A stretch of DNA of 45,485 bases, from NCBI GenBank assembly GCA_013140975.1, contig JABFRV010000059.1:1-45485 (forward strand), read 5' to 3'. Positions within the stretch are counted from its first letter, which is position 1; each line of letters begins with the position of its first letter. The notes beneath the pieces were generated by a model that made no database searches, was not told the DNA's origin, and worked only from the letters and a program-made list of their open reading frames with translations. Source of the stretch: Saprospiraceae bacterium. GTDB lineage: Bacteria; Bacteroidota; Bacteroidia; Chitinophagales; Saprospiraceae. Of the stretch, positions 15,730-23,837 are shown piece by piece. Made by a program: the position numbers and the translations under genes.

Positions 15730-17514
15730 ATGGATACGAATCTGAAAATCAAAGCATTAAGAGCCGAAATGAAATCAAAGAATATTGATGCCTTAATTAT
15801 TGGCTCCGCAGACCCTCATCAAAGTGAGTATACACCCTCATATTGGTCTTCAAGAGAATGGATTAGCGGATTTAATGGCTCTGCTGGAACTGCAATTATT
15901 ACTCATAATCATGCAGGATTGTGGACAGATTCAAGATATTTTCTACAGGCTGAAGAACAACTTTCAGGTTCTTCAATGGTACTTCATAAATTAAAAATTC
16001 AGACTCAGGCAGAATATCTGGAATGGATCACTCAAAATCTAGCCAAAGACTCGGTCGTTGCCTGTGATTTCTGGTGTGTATCTATGACACAGATCGCGTA
16101 TATTAAATCTATACTTGAACCTTCTGGATTGAAATTTATCGATAGCAACGATTTACTTTCTTCAATCTGGCTTGACAGACCTCAACTTCCCAAAACACTA
16201 ATTTATGAGCATGAGCTAAAGTATTCAGGTAAAATTCGTTCCGCAAAACTTAATGATGTACGGATTGAAATGAAAAAACTCAACGCAGACATCTTTCTGG
16301 TTTCTGCATTAGATGAAATCGCCTATGTACTCAATCTGCGTGGAAAAGATGTCCATTGCAATCCTGTATTTGTTGCTTATTTATGCATTGCAAAGAATGA
16401 ATCAATTTTATTTATTGATCCCGTTAAAGTTTCTATTGAATTAAAAAAACAACTTCTTCAAGACAAGATTAAAATTCAGAATTACAATGAACTGATTCCA
16501 TATCTAATAAATAACAGCACTGCTAAAATACTTGTAGATCCGGCAACTCTGAATGCGAGACTTTCCTTCTCATTAACTCCCGGCAATATTATTTCGTCCA
16601 CAAGTTGTATAATGCAACAAAAAGCAATTAAAAACAATGTAGAAATAAAACACATTCGGAAGGTCATGGAAAGGGATGGCGTCGCTTTACTTCGAACAAT
16701 GATGTGGCTAGAAAATGAACACAACAATAAAAAAACTCCTACCGAATACGAACTCTCTAGACAATTAATTCATTTCAGATCTAAAAATTCTACTTACGTT
16801 AATGAAAGTTTTGATGCAATCGTTGGGTATAACTCTAATGGTGCAATTATTCATTACCGCCCTGATGAAAAAACATCTGCTAAAATAAAAAAATCAGGAA
16901 TACTATTGTTTGACAGCGGTGGACAGTATCTGGATGGAACGACAGACATTACAAGAACTTTTAGATTAGGACCTGTCAGCAAAGAGATTAAAAGACAATA
17001 TACTGCAGTTCTTTTAGGACATATAGCACTCTCAAAAGCAATTTTTCCAAAAAACACCAAAGGTGTTCAATTAGATACTTTCGCAAGACAGTTTTTGTGG
17101 AACCTTGGTTTAAATTATAACCACGGAACAGGTCATGGTGTTGGATTCTTTATGAATGTTCATGAGCCTCCGCAAGGTTTCGTAACAGCGTATAACCAAA
17201 GAGGCAGTTCAGAATTTTCAGAAGGTATGCTTACTTCCAACGAACCCGGTTACTACGAAGAAGGTTCTCATGGAATAAGAATCGAAAATCTGATACTTTC
17301 AACTTTGCACAGCGACGGGGTCAATGGAACATACTTATCTTTCGAAAGTGTAACTTTATTCCCCTATGATGCCAGCTTGATTGATTCTTCAATGATGGAT
17401 AGATCTTCCATTCAATGGATGAATAATTATCATCAGGAAGTTTACACCAGATTGTCTAAAAATCTGAATAACAATGAAAAAAAATGGCTGAAGGAAAAAT
17501 GCCGTAAAATTTAA
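15730..17514 (+). CDS. Xaa-Pro aminopeptidase, M24B family
   Basis: A metallopeptidase that removes an N-terminal residue preceding proline. The 594 residues fit the three-domain eukaryote-like form: two creatinase-like N-terminal domains (GSADPHQSEYTP, FNGSAGTAIIT, LWTDSRYFLQAEEQL) and a C-terminal pita-bread catalytic domain. The five metal ligands are present: D395 and D406 (FDSGGQYLDGTTDITRTF), H469 (GTGHGVG), E505 (SNEPGYYEEG) and E519 (RIENL). There is no signal peptide, so it is cytoplasmic. It is transcribed divergently from rpoN and stands alone as a single-gene unit. The GACTCGC repeat cluster follows its 3' end. Confidence 0.93.
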   Translation: MDTNLKIKALRAEMKSKNIDALIIGSADPHQSEYTPSYWSSREWISGFNGSAGTAIITHNHAGLWTDSRYFLQAEEQLSGSSMVLHKLKIQTQAEYLEWITQNLAKDSVVACDFWCVSMTQIAYIKSILEPSGLKFIDSNDLLSSIWLDRPQLPKTLIYEHELKYSGKIRSAKLNDVRIEMKKLNADIFLVSALDEIAYVLNLRGKDVHCNPVFVAYLCIAKNESILFIDPVKVSIELKKQLLQDKIKIQNYNELIPYLINNSTAKILVDPATLNARLSFSLTPGNIISSTSCIMQQKAIKNNVEIKHIRKVMERDGVALLRTMMWLENEHNNKKTPTEYELSRQLIHFRSKNSTYVNESFDAIVGYNSNGAIIHYRPDEKTSAKIKKSGILLFDSGGQYLDGTTDITRTFRLGPVSKEIKRQYTAVLLGHIALSKAIFPKNTKGVQLDTFARQFLWNLGLNYNHGTGHGVGFFMNVHEPPQGFVTAYNQRGSSEFSEGMLTSNEPGYYEEGSHGIRIENLILSTLHSDGVNGTYLSFESVTLFPYDASLIDSSMMDRSSIQWMNNYHQEVYTRLSKNLNNNEKKWLKEKCRKI

Positions 17515-17570
17515 ACTCAACCCAAAGGTTTTAAATCTTATTTAGTTCTATAAAGCAAATAAGACCATTT

Positions 17571-17655
17571 GACTCACGAGTCGCAACTCGAGACTCGCGA
17601 CTTTATTTTTGACTCGCGACTCGCGACTTTATTTTTGACTCGCGACTCGCGACTA
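17571..17655. repeat. GACTCGC heptamer / 26-bp unit tandem repeat
   Basis: Perfect GACTCGC heptamers lie at 17592, 17611, 17618, 17637 and 17644, with a degenerate copy at 17571 that forms a GACTC-AC-GAGTC inverted repeat. Two copies of GACTTTATTTTT (17599 and 17625) separate them, making a 26-bp unit seen about 2.5 times. The cluster is far more GC-rich than its surroundings and sits between the 3' ends of two convergent genes. It contains the palindrome TCGCGA repeatedly. It has no spacer structure, so it is not a CRISPR array. Confidence 0.85.
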
Positions 17656-17660
17656 CTCAT

Positions 17661-17879
17661 TTACCGCTTACCGCTAAAGCTTAAAATCTTTCTAACTGTC
17701 TCATCTTTTGGATAAAAGCTAACTTTTGGAAGTAATCTTTTGGCATCGCTGAGAAGCCTGACTTCCGTTTTTATTTCTTCATCATACTGAAGAGTTTCTT
17801 CGAGCTGCTGTTTTTCATCAGCAGAACTTTCATTGTAAATATATCTAACTAAAGAAAGAAGTGTAAAACTATCTACCAT
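17661..17879 (-). CDS. Small conserved acidic protein
   Basis: A 72-residue protein. It is predicted helical, with YIYNESSADEKQQLEETLQYDEEIKTEVRLL followed by a basic tail. The pattern resembles the helical N-terminal segment of Bacteroidota anti-sigma-factor-like small proteins, but it lacks a zinc motif and a membrane segment, so that is only a resemblance. It begins 62 bp after the DUF2147 gene ends and could be co-transcribed with it. The 3' end abuts the GACTCGC repeats. Confidence 0.65.
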   Translation of the reverse strand: MVDSFTLLSLVRYIYNESSADEKQQLEETLQYDEEIKTEVRLLSDAKRLLPKVSFYPKDETVRKILSFSGKR

Positions 17880-17941
17880 AGGCAGTTTCAGGTTTTTTAT
17901 GTAATTATAACTGCTGAGGGGTTTAAATTATTGTCTTTGGG

Positions 17942-18376
17942 CTAAGATTTTACTTTATGCCATAGTTGTGTTCTCCCTAAAAGACTTAGGCCTATATAAC
18001 CTCGTACCTTAAGGAGATCTTCCTTTTCAAGGCTAATAAGGCAGGAATAAACCTTTCCGTTTTTTGGGTCAACGATCTGACCGCCAGACCATTCCGTTCC
18101 TGAAGGCCTCATATTCCAGACTATATCCATCTGGATCAGTGATTTTCCGGCCTTATCTCCCGGACAGGAGTTACATATCGTTGTTGTTGCGGCGGGTAAC
18201 AATTCAACAACCTTTGCAAAAAGTTTTCCCTCTTTCATATAAAGTTCAACTATCGATTTGGTTCTTCCATCGGTATCATCAACGGTTTTCCATTTGCCAA
18301 GAACTCTATAATCCTGAGCGAATGCACATAATGAAAAATTATATAGAAAGAAAATAATTATGACAGCTTTATTCAT
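17942..18376 (-). CDS. DUF2147 family exported protein
   Basis: With the ATG at 18376 the product is 144 residues and starts with a clean signal peptide (MNKAVIIIFFLYNFSLCAFAQ). A longer frame to 18415 would overlap the upstream gene and put 13 odd residues before the signal. The mature part has the DUF2147 pattern: VLGKWKTVDDTDGRTKSIVELY, CNSCPGDKAGKSLIQMDIVW, then GGQIVDPKNGKVYSC and LKVRGYIGLSLLGRTQLW. The fold is a small beta-barrel of unknown role, probably periplasmic. Two cysteines in CNSC may form a disulfide. Confidence 0.85.
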   Translation of the reverse strand: MNKAVIIIFFLYNFSLCAFAQDYRVLGKWKTVDDTDGRTKSIVELYMKEGKLFAKVVELLPAATTTICNSCPGDKAGKSLIQMDIVWNMRPSGTEWSGGQIVDPKNGKVYSCLISLEKEDLLKVRGYIGLSLLGRTQLWHKVKS

Positions 18377-18401
18377 TTTAGTTGATTTAGCCGGAACAAA
18401 T

Positions 18402-18722
18402 TTATTGGATTTCAATTGAAGGGTCCCAAAATTTTTCCTTAAAGTTTACTATCTTATTGTCCTTAATTTCGATTTTCTCCTTTTCCAATAATCCCTTCAT
18501 TCCCGGATCAACTCCAAAATATAAACTTCCGCTTAATTCTCCTTTTGAATTTACTACCCGGTGTGCCGGAATACCATGACTTCCCTTTAACTGATTTAAA
18601 GCCCATCCAACCATTCGAGCAGACCCAAGTGATAAAAAATTAGAGATTGCTCCATACGTACTTACTCTTCCCTTTGGTATACTCTTAACGAGATCATAAA
18701 CTTCTTCCTGGTAATGTCTCAT
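18402..18722 (-). CDS. Alkyltransferase-like protein (ATL), MGMT family without catalytic cysteine
   Basis: A 106-residue protein corresponding to the DNA-binding domain of O6-alkylguanine-DNA alkyltransferase: VKSIPKGRVSTYGAIS (helix-turn-helix approach), SARMVGWALNQL with the base-flipping arginine R36, and IPAHRVV where the active-site PCHR has become PAHR (A53). ATLs bind O6-alkylguanine without repairing it and are known to hand lesions to nucleotide excision repair. It is therefore predicted to be a damage sensor and not a methyltransferase. It ends 25 bp before the DUF2147 start, and ybeY ends 56 bp upstream of it on the same strand. Confidence 0.9.
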   Translation of the reverse strand: MRHYQEEVYDLVKSIPKGRVSTYGAISNFLSLGSARMVGWALNQLKGSHGIPAHRVVNSKGELSGSLYFGVDPGMKGLLEKEKIEIKDNKIVNFKEKFWDPSIEIQ

Positions 18723-18778
18723 ACAACTTTAATGTTTTTGCTCATTGGTATATTTTTAAAGATAAAAAGAATATTTAT

Positions 18779-19213
18779 CTACTGCATCTTCATGGCTTCA
18801 TATTGTATGATAGCCTCATCTTCCAACTTACGCATTTCCAATTCTTCTTCAACTGTCTTATCCTTTTTACCAACAATATGGAATATGCCATGTATTATAA
18901 CTCGTAACATTTCCATTTGCTCTGATGTATTATATGTCTCTGCATTTTCTCTTACTCTGTCAACACTTATGAATATATCAGCAACAACCGGTTCGTCCTG
19001 ATAAGGAAATGTTATTATATCCGTATAGTAATCATGTTGCAAATGCTGACGATTAATTTCCAGTAAATATTCATCATTGCATAATACTATATTTACATTA
19101 TCAAGAGCTCTCTTGTTTTGACCAAGAATATCCTTTATCCATTGACTAATCTTGGGTTGATTGAGCTCAAATTCTACTTCTTGAAAATGAAATTCTATAT
19201 TTTCTGAATTCAT
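18779..19213 (-). CDS. ybeY: Endoribonuclease YbeY
   Basis: A zinc-dependent endoribonuclease for 16S rRNA 3'-end maturation and ribosome quality control. From the ATG at 19213 it has 144 residues, the family length. Landmarks are NRQHLQHDYYTDIITFPY, ADIFISVDRVREN and the metal site IIHGIFHIVGKKD. H108 and H112 are present, while the third ligand position (usually His) is D118, a substitution I recall as common in Bacteroidota. I preferred this start over a longer one at 19240 because a -7 box lies at 19226-19219, which would place the longer start upstream of the transcript. Confidence 0.9.
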   Translation of the reverse strand: MNSENIEFHFQEVEFELNQPKISQWIKDILGQNKRALDNVNIVLCNDEYLLEINRQHLQHDYYTDIITFPYQDEPVVADIFISVDRVRENAETYNTSEQMEMLRVIIHGIFHIVGKKDKTVEEELEMRKLEDEAIIQYEAMKMQ

Positions 19214-19218
19214 CAATG

Positions 19219-19226
19219 CAAACGTA
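19219..19226 (-). promoter_or_regulatory. -7 element abutting ybeY start
   Basis: TACGTTTG on the minus strand, followed by CATTG and the ATG. The distance of 5 bp to the start codon implies a leaderless or nearly leaderless mRNA. No -33 TTTG is seen at the expected distance. Confidence 0.5.
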
Positions 19227-19370
19227 CATAATAAATTCAAGAAATATATTTAAAATACCAAACAAAGTTACTTCGTCTTAAATCTTAATATCATCTATCC
19301 CATTGCTTACAATTTATTATCTATAACTATAAGAATTCTAGCTTGAAGAACATTGTTAGCATGAATCGCT

Positions 19371-19408
19371 TTATTAAAACCTTAACTCTTATGTTAAGAT
19401 TTTAATAA
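19371..19408. promoter_or_regulatory. Long inverted repeat in divergent ybeY / lipoprotein gap
   Basis: The arms TTATTAAAA-c-CTTAAC and GTTAAG-a-TTTTAATAA pair over 15 bp with one mismatch (19380 against 19399) around a 6-nt loop. It lies 89 bp upstream of the lipoprotein ATG and 145 bp upstream of ybeY, where no gene ends, so it is more likely an operator or a structured leader than a terminator. Confidence 0.5.
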
Positions 19409-19497
19409 ATGTAGAATTTACTTGCTGTTAAATAAACTTTAAATGGAACTTTAAGTCTAATAATCATTATAAATTTATATCAAAATATTTTTTACTT

Positions 19498-20040
19498 ATG
19501 AATAAACTAACACAAATTCAACTAGGCTTTCTTGTATTACTTTCGATCGTTTCATGCAGTCCAACTTTGACATATCTTAGTAATGATATGATTAAGGACA
19601 ATAAGTGGTCACAAGAAGATTTAAAGAAAATTCAATTTTATTTATCAGATGACATTATACTTACTCGTACAATAAGCAATGGAGAGAGTACTATTGAATC
19701 AGGAAAAATAAAGATTAAAAATGGGAAAAAAATAGATCAGGTCATTTTCAAAAAAGGAACTCCGGGAATCTTAATGTTTTTACCAAAAGAAGATCGGTTT
19801 GCCATTAGCTTCGACAATTCTTCACCTGAGAAATATCTTATTTTTGGACCGAATCCTAAAATGGACTCACGTTATGCCTTAATGGCTAAAGAATGGGATC
19901 GCTATTCAGGTCAGGTCAGTTATAATGGACAGATTTTTGAAACCGCTTCCCATTCGGCATTTAGCGCATTATTGGTGAACTTAAAAAGAGCCAAGAAAAT
20001 TGAAAGAAACAGAGAAATTGCAAAAGGGAATAAAATCTAA
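19498..20040 (+). CDS. Conserved lipoprotein of unknown function
   Basis: 180 residues. MNKLTQIQLGFLVLLSIVSC is a lipoprotein signal, with the lipidated cysteine at residue 20 followed by SPTLTYLS. The mature part holds a region of beta strands (IQFYLSDDIILTRTI, IESGKIKIKNGKKIDQVIFKKGTPGILMF), a loop with FGPNPKMDSRYALMAKEWD and a basic C-terminus (RAKKIERNREIAKGNKI). I do not recognise a named family. It is a single-gene unit with a long inverted repeat upstream and a terminator hairpin downstream. Confidence 0.75.
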   Translation: MNKLTQIQLGFLVLLSIVSCSPTLTYLSNDMIKDNKWSQEDLKKIQFYLSDDIILTRTISNGESTIESGKIKIKNGKKIDQVIFKKGTPGILMFLPKEDRFAISFDNSSPEKYLIFGPNPKMDSRYALMAKEWDRYSGQVSYNGQIFETASHSAFSALLVNLKRAKKIERNREIAKGNKI

Positions 20041-20068
20041 AGTATAAAATTCGTTGTTAAATGATTAC

Positions 20069-20104
20069 GTTTCGGCTTTTGAATCTTCTTTTTAAGGCCG
20101 AAAC
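20069..20104 (+). terminator. Terminator hairpin between convergent genes
   Basis: GTTTCGGC (20069-20076) pairs with GCCGAAAC (20097-20104) around a 20-nt loop, followed by TTTTT. It lies after the lipoprotein gene and overlaps the last codons of the convergent flippase gene. Confidence 0.6.
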
Positions 20105-21525
20105 TTTTTGATTTCCTTCCAGTTAAAAATTTTCAAAACATTCATTAATACCATAGCGAGAGTAATGATTATTCCCCACTCAATCCCATAGGGAAGATTA
20201 ATAAAAAAATATAAGACACTATAAGCTATCAAAAGTCCTGCTGTAAAGAAAACTATTTTTTCTAATCTTTGTCTAAAATGAATAAACTCGCTTTTTAAAA
20301 AAACAGTACTTAAAACCAATAATAAACTTTGGACTAGAATAAACACAATTGCCGATGCTTTTATTCCCAATTCAGGCAAAAGCAAATAATTTAAAAGAAT
20401 GGATACTACAGCACTAACACTATAGAATAATAGCAATCTTAGCTCCCGATGTGTTGCTTGATAAAATGCTCCAAAAATGTAATTTAAACTACCAGGAATA
20501 AAAGCAATACTCAGGTACATGATTATCTGCTCTAATTCGGTGTCTGAACTTTTGTTAAATAGTTGATTGATTTCTTTGGCATAGAAAATTCCGGTAAAAG
20601 CAAGTCCAATGGTAATAATAAAGAGATATGTCAAGGAAGTCTGAAGTAGTTCATACAGGTTTTTTTCATCACCATAAAGCTTAGAAAACATAGCCAATAA
20701 CAATCCCCCGAAACTTAAACTTACAATGGTCATTGCATCGTAAAGCCGAAAGCACATTGCATATCTCCCAGCTTCCTCTTTCCCGTTTTCGAAAATATTC
20801 TCTATCCAAATCGTATCTGCTTTCAAAAATAACGCGGTAGCAAAATATATCATCGCAAATGGCAGACAAAATCGCAATATTTCGATGGCTCGCTTTCGAC
20901 TTAAAAATTGGAATTTGAAAGAAAACTTATATTTGACAAGAACTATCCATGCTGAAATTGTGCAAATGAGAAGAGAAATCGTTTGGACATTGACAAACAA
21001 CGGAATACTTACCTGACTTTGCAATGAAGGAACAAAACAAAAACCTACCATAAAAATTATCAGTAAGGCTCTGTCAAGAATGGAAAAAATACTGTCCGCA
21101 AAATAAAGTCCTAATCCTGCTATATTAGACCTTAAAAAGAAAATAAGGCTTATCAGAATCTGATTGATGCATAGATGCAATATAAACTTAATATCAACTT
21201 CTTCCCCATACCAAAGAAGAGCAATTCCTAAACTAAGAACCAAATAAATAAAAGATAAACCCAATTTAATCTGTAAGAGTTGTCTCGCTTTTAGTTCAAC
21301 ATCCTGGGTTGCCTGACTAATAGTCCTGCTGGTATAATTTTGTATTCCAAAATCATTGATAAATTGAAGTATTAAGGTGAAATTGAACAGATTATAATAG
21401 TTTCCAAAATCATAATTCCCTACTAAAATCTGTACTTTACGTTCTATTCCAAAGAGATAAAATGGCTTAATTAACAGATTCGCTAGAATAAGAAAAACGA
21501 TGTTGGATATAAAAGCCTTTTTCAC
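20092..21525 (-). CDS. Polysaccharide / oligosaccharide flippase (Wzx-like, MOP superfamily)
   Basis: A 477-residue integral membrane protein with about 12-14 hydrophobic segments, for example FISNIVFLILANLLIKPFYL at the start and IVFFTAGLLIAYSVLYFFI near the end. The pattern of charged loops between pairs of helices, with FCLPFAMIYFATALFLKAD midway and a repeated half structure, fits the polysaccharide-transport family that flips lipid-linked glycans across the inner membrane. No glycosyltransferase is adjacent, so its substrate cannot be assigned. It is divergent from the T9SS type B gene, with a 41-bp gap that must hold both promoters. Confidence 0.85.
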   Translation of the reverse strand: MKKAFISNIVFLILANLLIKPFYLFGIERKVQILVGNYDFGNYYNLFNFTLILQFINDFGIQNYTSRTISQATQDVELKARQLLQIKLGLSFIYLVLSLGIALLWYGEEVDIKFILHLCINQILISLIFFLRSNIAGLGLYFADSIFSILDRALLIIFMVGFCFVPSLQSQVSIPLFVNVQTISLLICTISAWIVLVKYKFSFKFQFLSRKRAIEILRFCLPFAMIYFATALFLKADTIWIENIFENGKEEAGRYAMCFRLYDAMTIVSLSFGGLLLAMFSKLYGDEKNLYELLQTSLTYLFIITIGLAFTGIFYAKEINQLFNKSSDTELEQIIMYLSIAFIPGSLNYIFGAFYQATHRELRLLLFYSVSAVVSILLNYLLLPELGIKASAIVFILVQSLLLVLSTVFLKSEFIHFRQRLEKIVFFTAGLLIAYSVLYFFINLPYGIEWGIIITLAMVLMNVLKIFNWKEIKKFRP

Positions 21526-21539
21526 TCGGTGGAAATTAG

Positions 21540-21547
21540 TATTTTTG
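21540..21547 (+). promoter_or_regulatory. Putative -7 element of the T9SS type B gene
   Basis: TATTTTTG matches TAnnTTTG and lies 19 bp upstream of the ATG at 21567. The -33 region (TTTC near 21520) is a weak match at shorter spacing. Confidence 0.4.
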
Positions 21548-21566
21548 GCTTTTCAATAAATCAGTT

Positions 21567-23831
21567 ATGAAAAGTAATCTTAAGGTCATATTATATTTAT
21601 TTCTAATATGTATAATCGTTAAGGAACAAATATCGGCACAAAGTACGCCATTTCAGAAGTTGTATTTCTTTTCTCCATTTCAACAAGGAGGAATTAATAC
21701 CAATTATCAAATTTTATCTATTGAAGCCTTAAAAGATGAAGGCTTTGCGACTTTGGGGTTTTATATTGGTACAGACAATATCTCTTATGGAGTTTTATCC
21801 AAATATGATTGTCTAGGAAATATATTATGGTCTAAAATCTTGGGCAGATCAATACTGGGAGGAAATACAGTAATGGGAATATGTGAAACTGCTAATTCTG
21901 AGTTGGTAATTACTTTTCCTTTAGCTACAACTTTTTTCGCAGCAACAACTCTAGTAGCCAAATTTGATAATTCAGGAAAACTAATTTGGTCTAAAAGACT
22001 TGGAAATAATACTGAATTTGGAAGAGACATAACTTGTACCAGTGATGGAGGATTTGTTGTTACCGGAACAACTTCTTTTCATGGAGTAGATAGGTTTACA
22101 AATGATATCTTTCTACTAAAAATGGATTCTTTGGGAAATGTATTGTGGTCAAAAAATTATGGAAATCCAGGCACTAGCAATGCACCTTCTTATGATGAAT
22201 CCTATAATATTGCAACAGATTCCAAAGGAAATTTAATCGTTGGTGGGAGATGTTTTTTTAACGGTTCATTCAGAGCGTTTATTCTAAAGGCAGACAGTAT
22301 GGGCATACCAATTGCGTTTAAAACCTACGGAGCTATTGATGTAAGAACTTATGGCTTTGCTTTAAATGTTGATCAAAATGATAATTATTTAGTAACAGGA
22401 GCGACATCTATTCTTAAGTCTGATTTTAACACACCCAATACTGCACTGTTTGTCATTAAAGCAAATTCAGATCTAAAAACTATCTTTACAAATGTATATC
22501 AACCAATAGACGATTCTGGATTTAACGGAGAATCAATTGATATAGGACCTGATGGTAAATATATAATTGGTTTCACTACGCGTTCTTTCAAAAGCCATCA
22601 AGTTCCGGGACCTCAGGCTCCAGATAAAATGGGAGTTCTATCTTTGAATCAGGATGGAACCATAAATAAAGCTTACATTTATAATGTGAAAGGTTCTCAA
22701 TATACGAAAGTGAGAACAACTAAAAACGGTTTTTATATATCAGGGTTCACTACTTTATATGCTGGAAATATTGTTTTTCAAGGGCTTGTTATAAAAACAG
22801 ATGAAAAATACATAAGTAAATGTAACGATATTGATGTAACCAACGAAGTCGATTTATATCCGCAGGAATTATGGGAGATTGATGATTTTACCTATAGTTC
22901 AAAAGAAGGGCATCAATCCGCTATGTATACCGGAATTATTGACACTTCTGTAAACTTTAGCATAATCTGTGAAACTAAAATTGAACTTCTTCCAAAAATT
23001 GAAGGACCAACAATGGCCTGTGTAGGTGACAAAATAACTATTAAAGACATGTCCACTGGAACAGATGGATCTAAACATAATTGGTTAATTAACGGTCAAC
23101 CTGCGGGTGAAGGAAAGATAGATTTGGAAATTACGATAACCCGGCCTGGGTCTTATAATATCACTAAAATAATGAGCTATGCCTGTATTGCTAAGCAAGC
23201 AAGTATTACGATTGAAGTTCCTGATTTTACAAGAATAATTGATGCTGAAATATGCTCAGGAAAAACCTACACTTTCTTTGGCAATAAAATTTCCGAAACC
23301 GGAACTTATTCCCAAAAAATTAGTTCGACACCATGTGACTCAACAATTAGATTACAATTAAAAGTAATTCCTCCTGATACAACAATATTTAATGCTGAAA
23401 TATGTGAAGGTACATCCTATTCATTTAATAATAAATCATACTCTGAGCCTGGAGTATTTTATGTAGAAAAAGTTCTGAATGAATGCAAATCAATCGAACA
23501 ATTAATTCTAACTCTATCTAATTGTCCCGACTGTTACAAATTCCCTAATGTTGTTACTCCTAGCGATCAAAACGCAAACAATAGGTTTTTTCCTGTAAGT
23601 CCTGATACATGTACTGCTAAAATATCTACCGTAGATTTTAGAATTTATAATCGATGGGGCCAATTATTATTTGAATCAAAAGACCCAAATCAATTAAGCT
23701 GGAACTGTCAATATAAAGATCAACCCGTTCCTTCAGATACCTATAGTTTTATAATACAATATGATTTATTATTTACAAATGGGTTTACAAGGTCATTTTT
23801 TAACAAAGGAATGTTTACTGTAGTCCGATAG
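21567..23831 (+). CDS. Secreted beta-propeller protein with T9SS type B sorting domain
   Basis: 754 residues: a signal peptide ending in ISAQ, then a region of propeller-type repeats (about 50-410, with GGFVVTGTTSFHG, GNLIVGGRCFFNG, NYLVTGATS and KYIIGFTTRS). Two short Cys-containing repeats follow, AEICSGKTYTFFG and AEICEGTSYSFNN. The C-terminal domain of about 85 residues (FRIYNRWGQLLFESKDPNQLSWN, then VPSDTYSFIIQY and GMFTVVR) is the gliding-motility-associated type B sorting domain, which directs export by T9SS and surface attachment. It probably acts as an extracellular structural or binding protein. It ends 6 bp before anmK, so the two may be co-transcribed. Confidence 0.9.
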   Translation: MKSNLKVILYLFLICIIVKEQISAQSTPFQKLYFFSPFQQGGINTNYQILSIEALKDEGFATLGFYIGTDNISYGVLSKYDCLGNILWSKILGRSILGGNTVMGICETANSELVITFPLATTFFAATTLVAKFDNSGKLIWSKRLGNNTEFGRDITCTSDGGFVVTGTTSFHGVDRFTNDIFLLKMDSLGNVLWSKNYGNPGTSNAPSYDESYNIATDSKGNLIVGGRCFFNGSFRAFILKADSMGIPIAFKTYGAIDVRTYGFALNVDQNDNYLVTGATSILKSDFNTPNTALFVIKANSDLKTIFTNVYQPIDDSGFNGESIDIGPDGKYIIGFTTRSFKSHQVPGPQAPDKMGVLSLNQDGTINKAYIYNVKGSQYTKVRTTKNGFYISGFTTLYAGNIVFQGLVIKTDEKYISKCNDIDVTNEVDLYPQELWEIDDFTYSSKEGHQSAMYTGIIDTSVNFSIICETKIELLPKIEGPTMACVGDKITIKDMSTGTDGSKHNWLINGQPAGEGKIDLEITITRPGSYNITKIMSYACIAKQASITIEVPDFTRIIDAEICSGKTYTFFGNKISETGTYSQKISSTPCDSTIRLQLKVIPPDTTIFNAEICEGTSYSFNNKSYSEPGVFYVEKVLNECKSIEQLILTLSNCPDCYKFPNVVTPSDQNANNRFFPVSPDTCTAKISTVDFRIYNRWGQLLFESKDPNQLSWNCQYKDQPVPSDTYSFIIQYDLLFTNGFTRSFFNKGMFTVVR

Positions 23832-23837
23832 CACATT

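Noticed and set aside
17571-17655. GACTCGC cluster as a small CRISPR array
   Set aside because: Units are directly abutting or separated by identical AT segments; there are no unique spacers and no cas genes.
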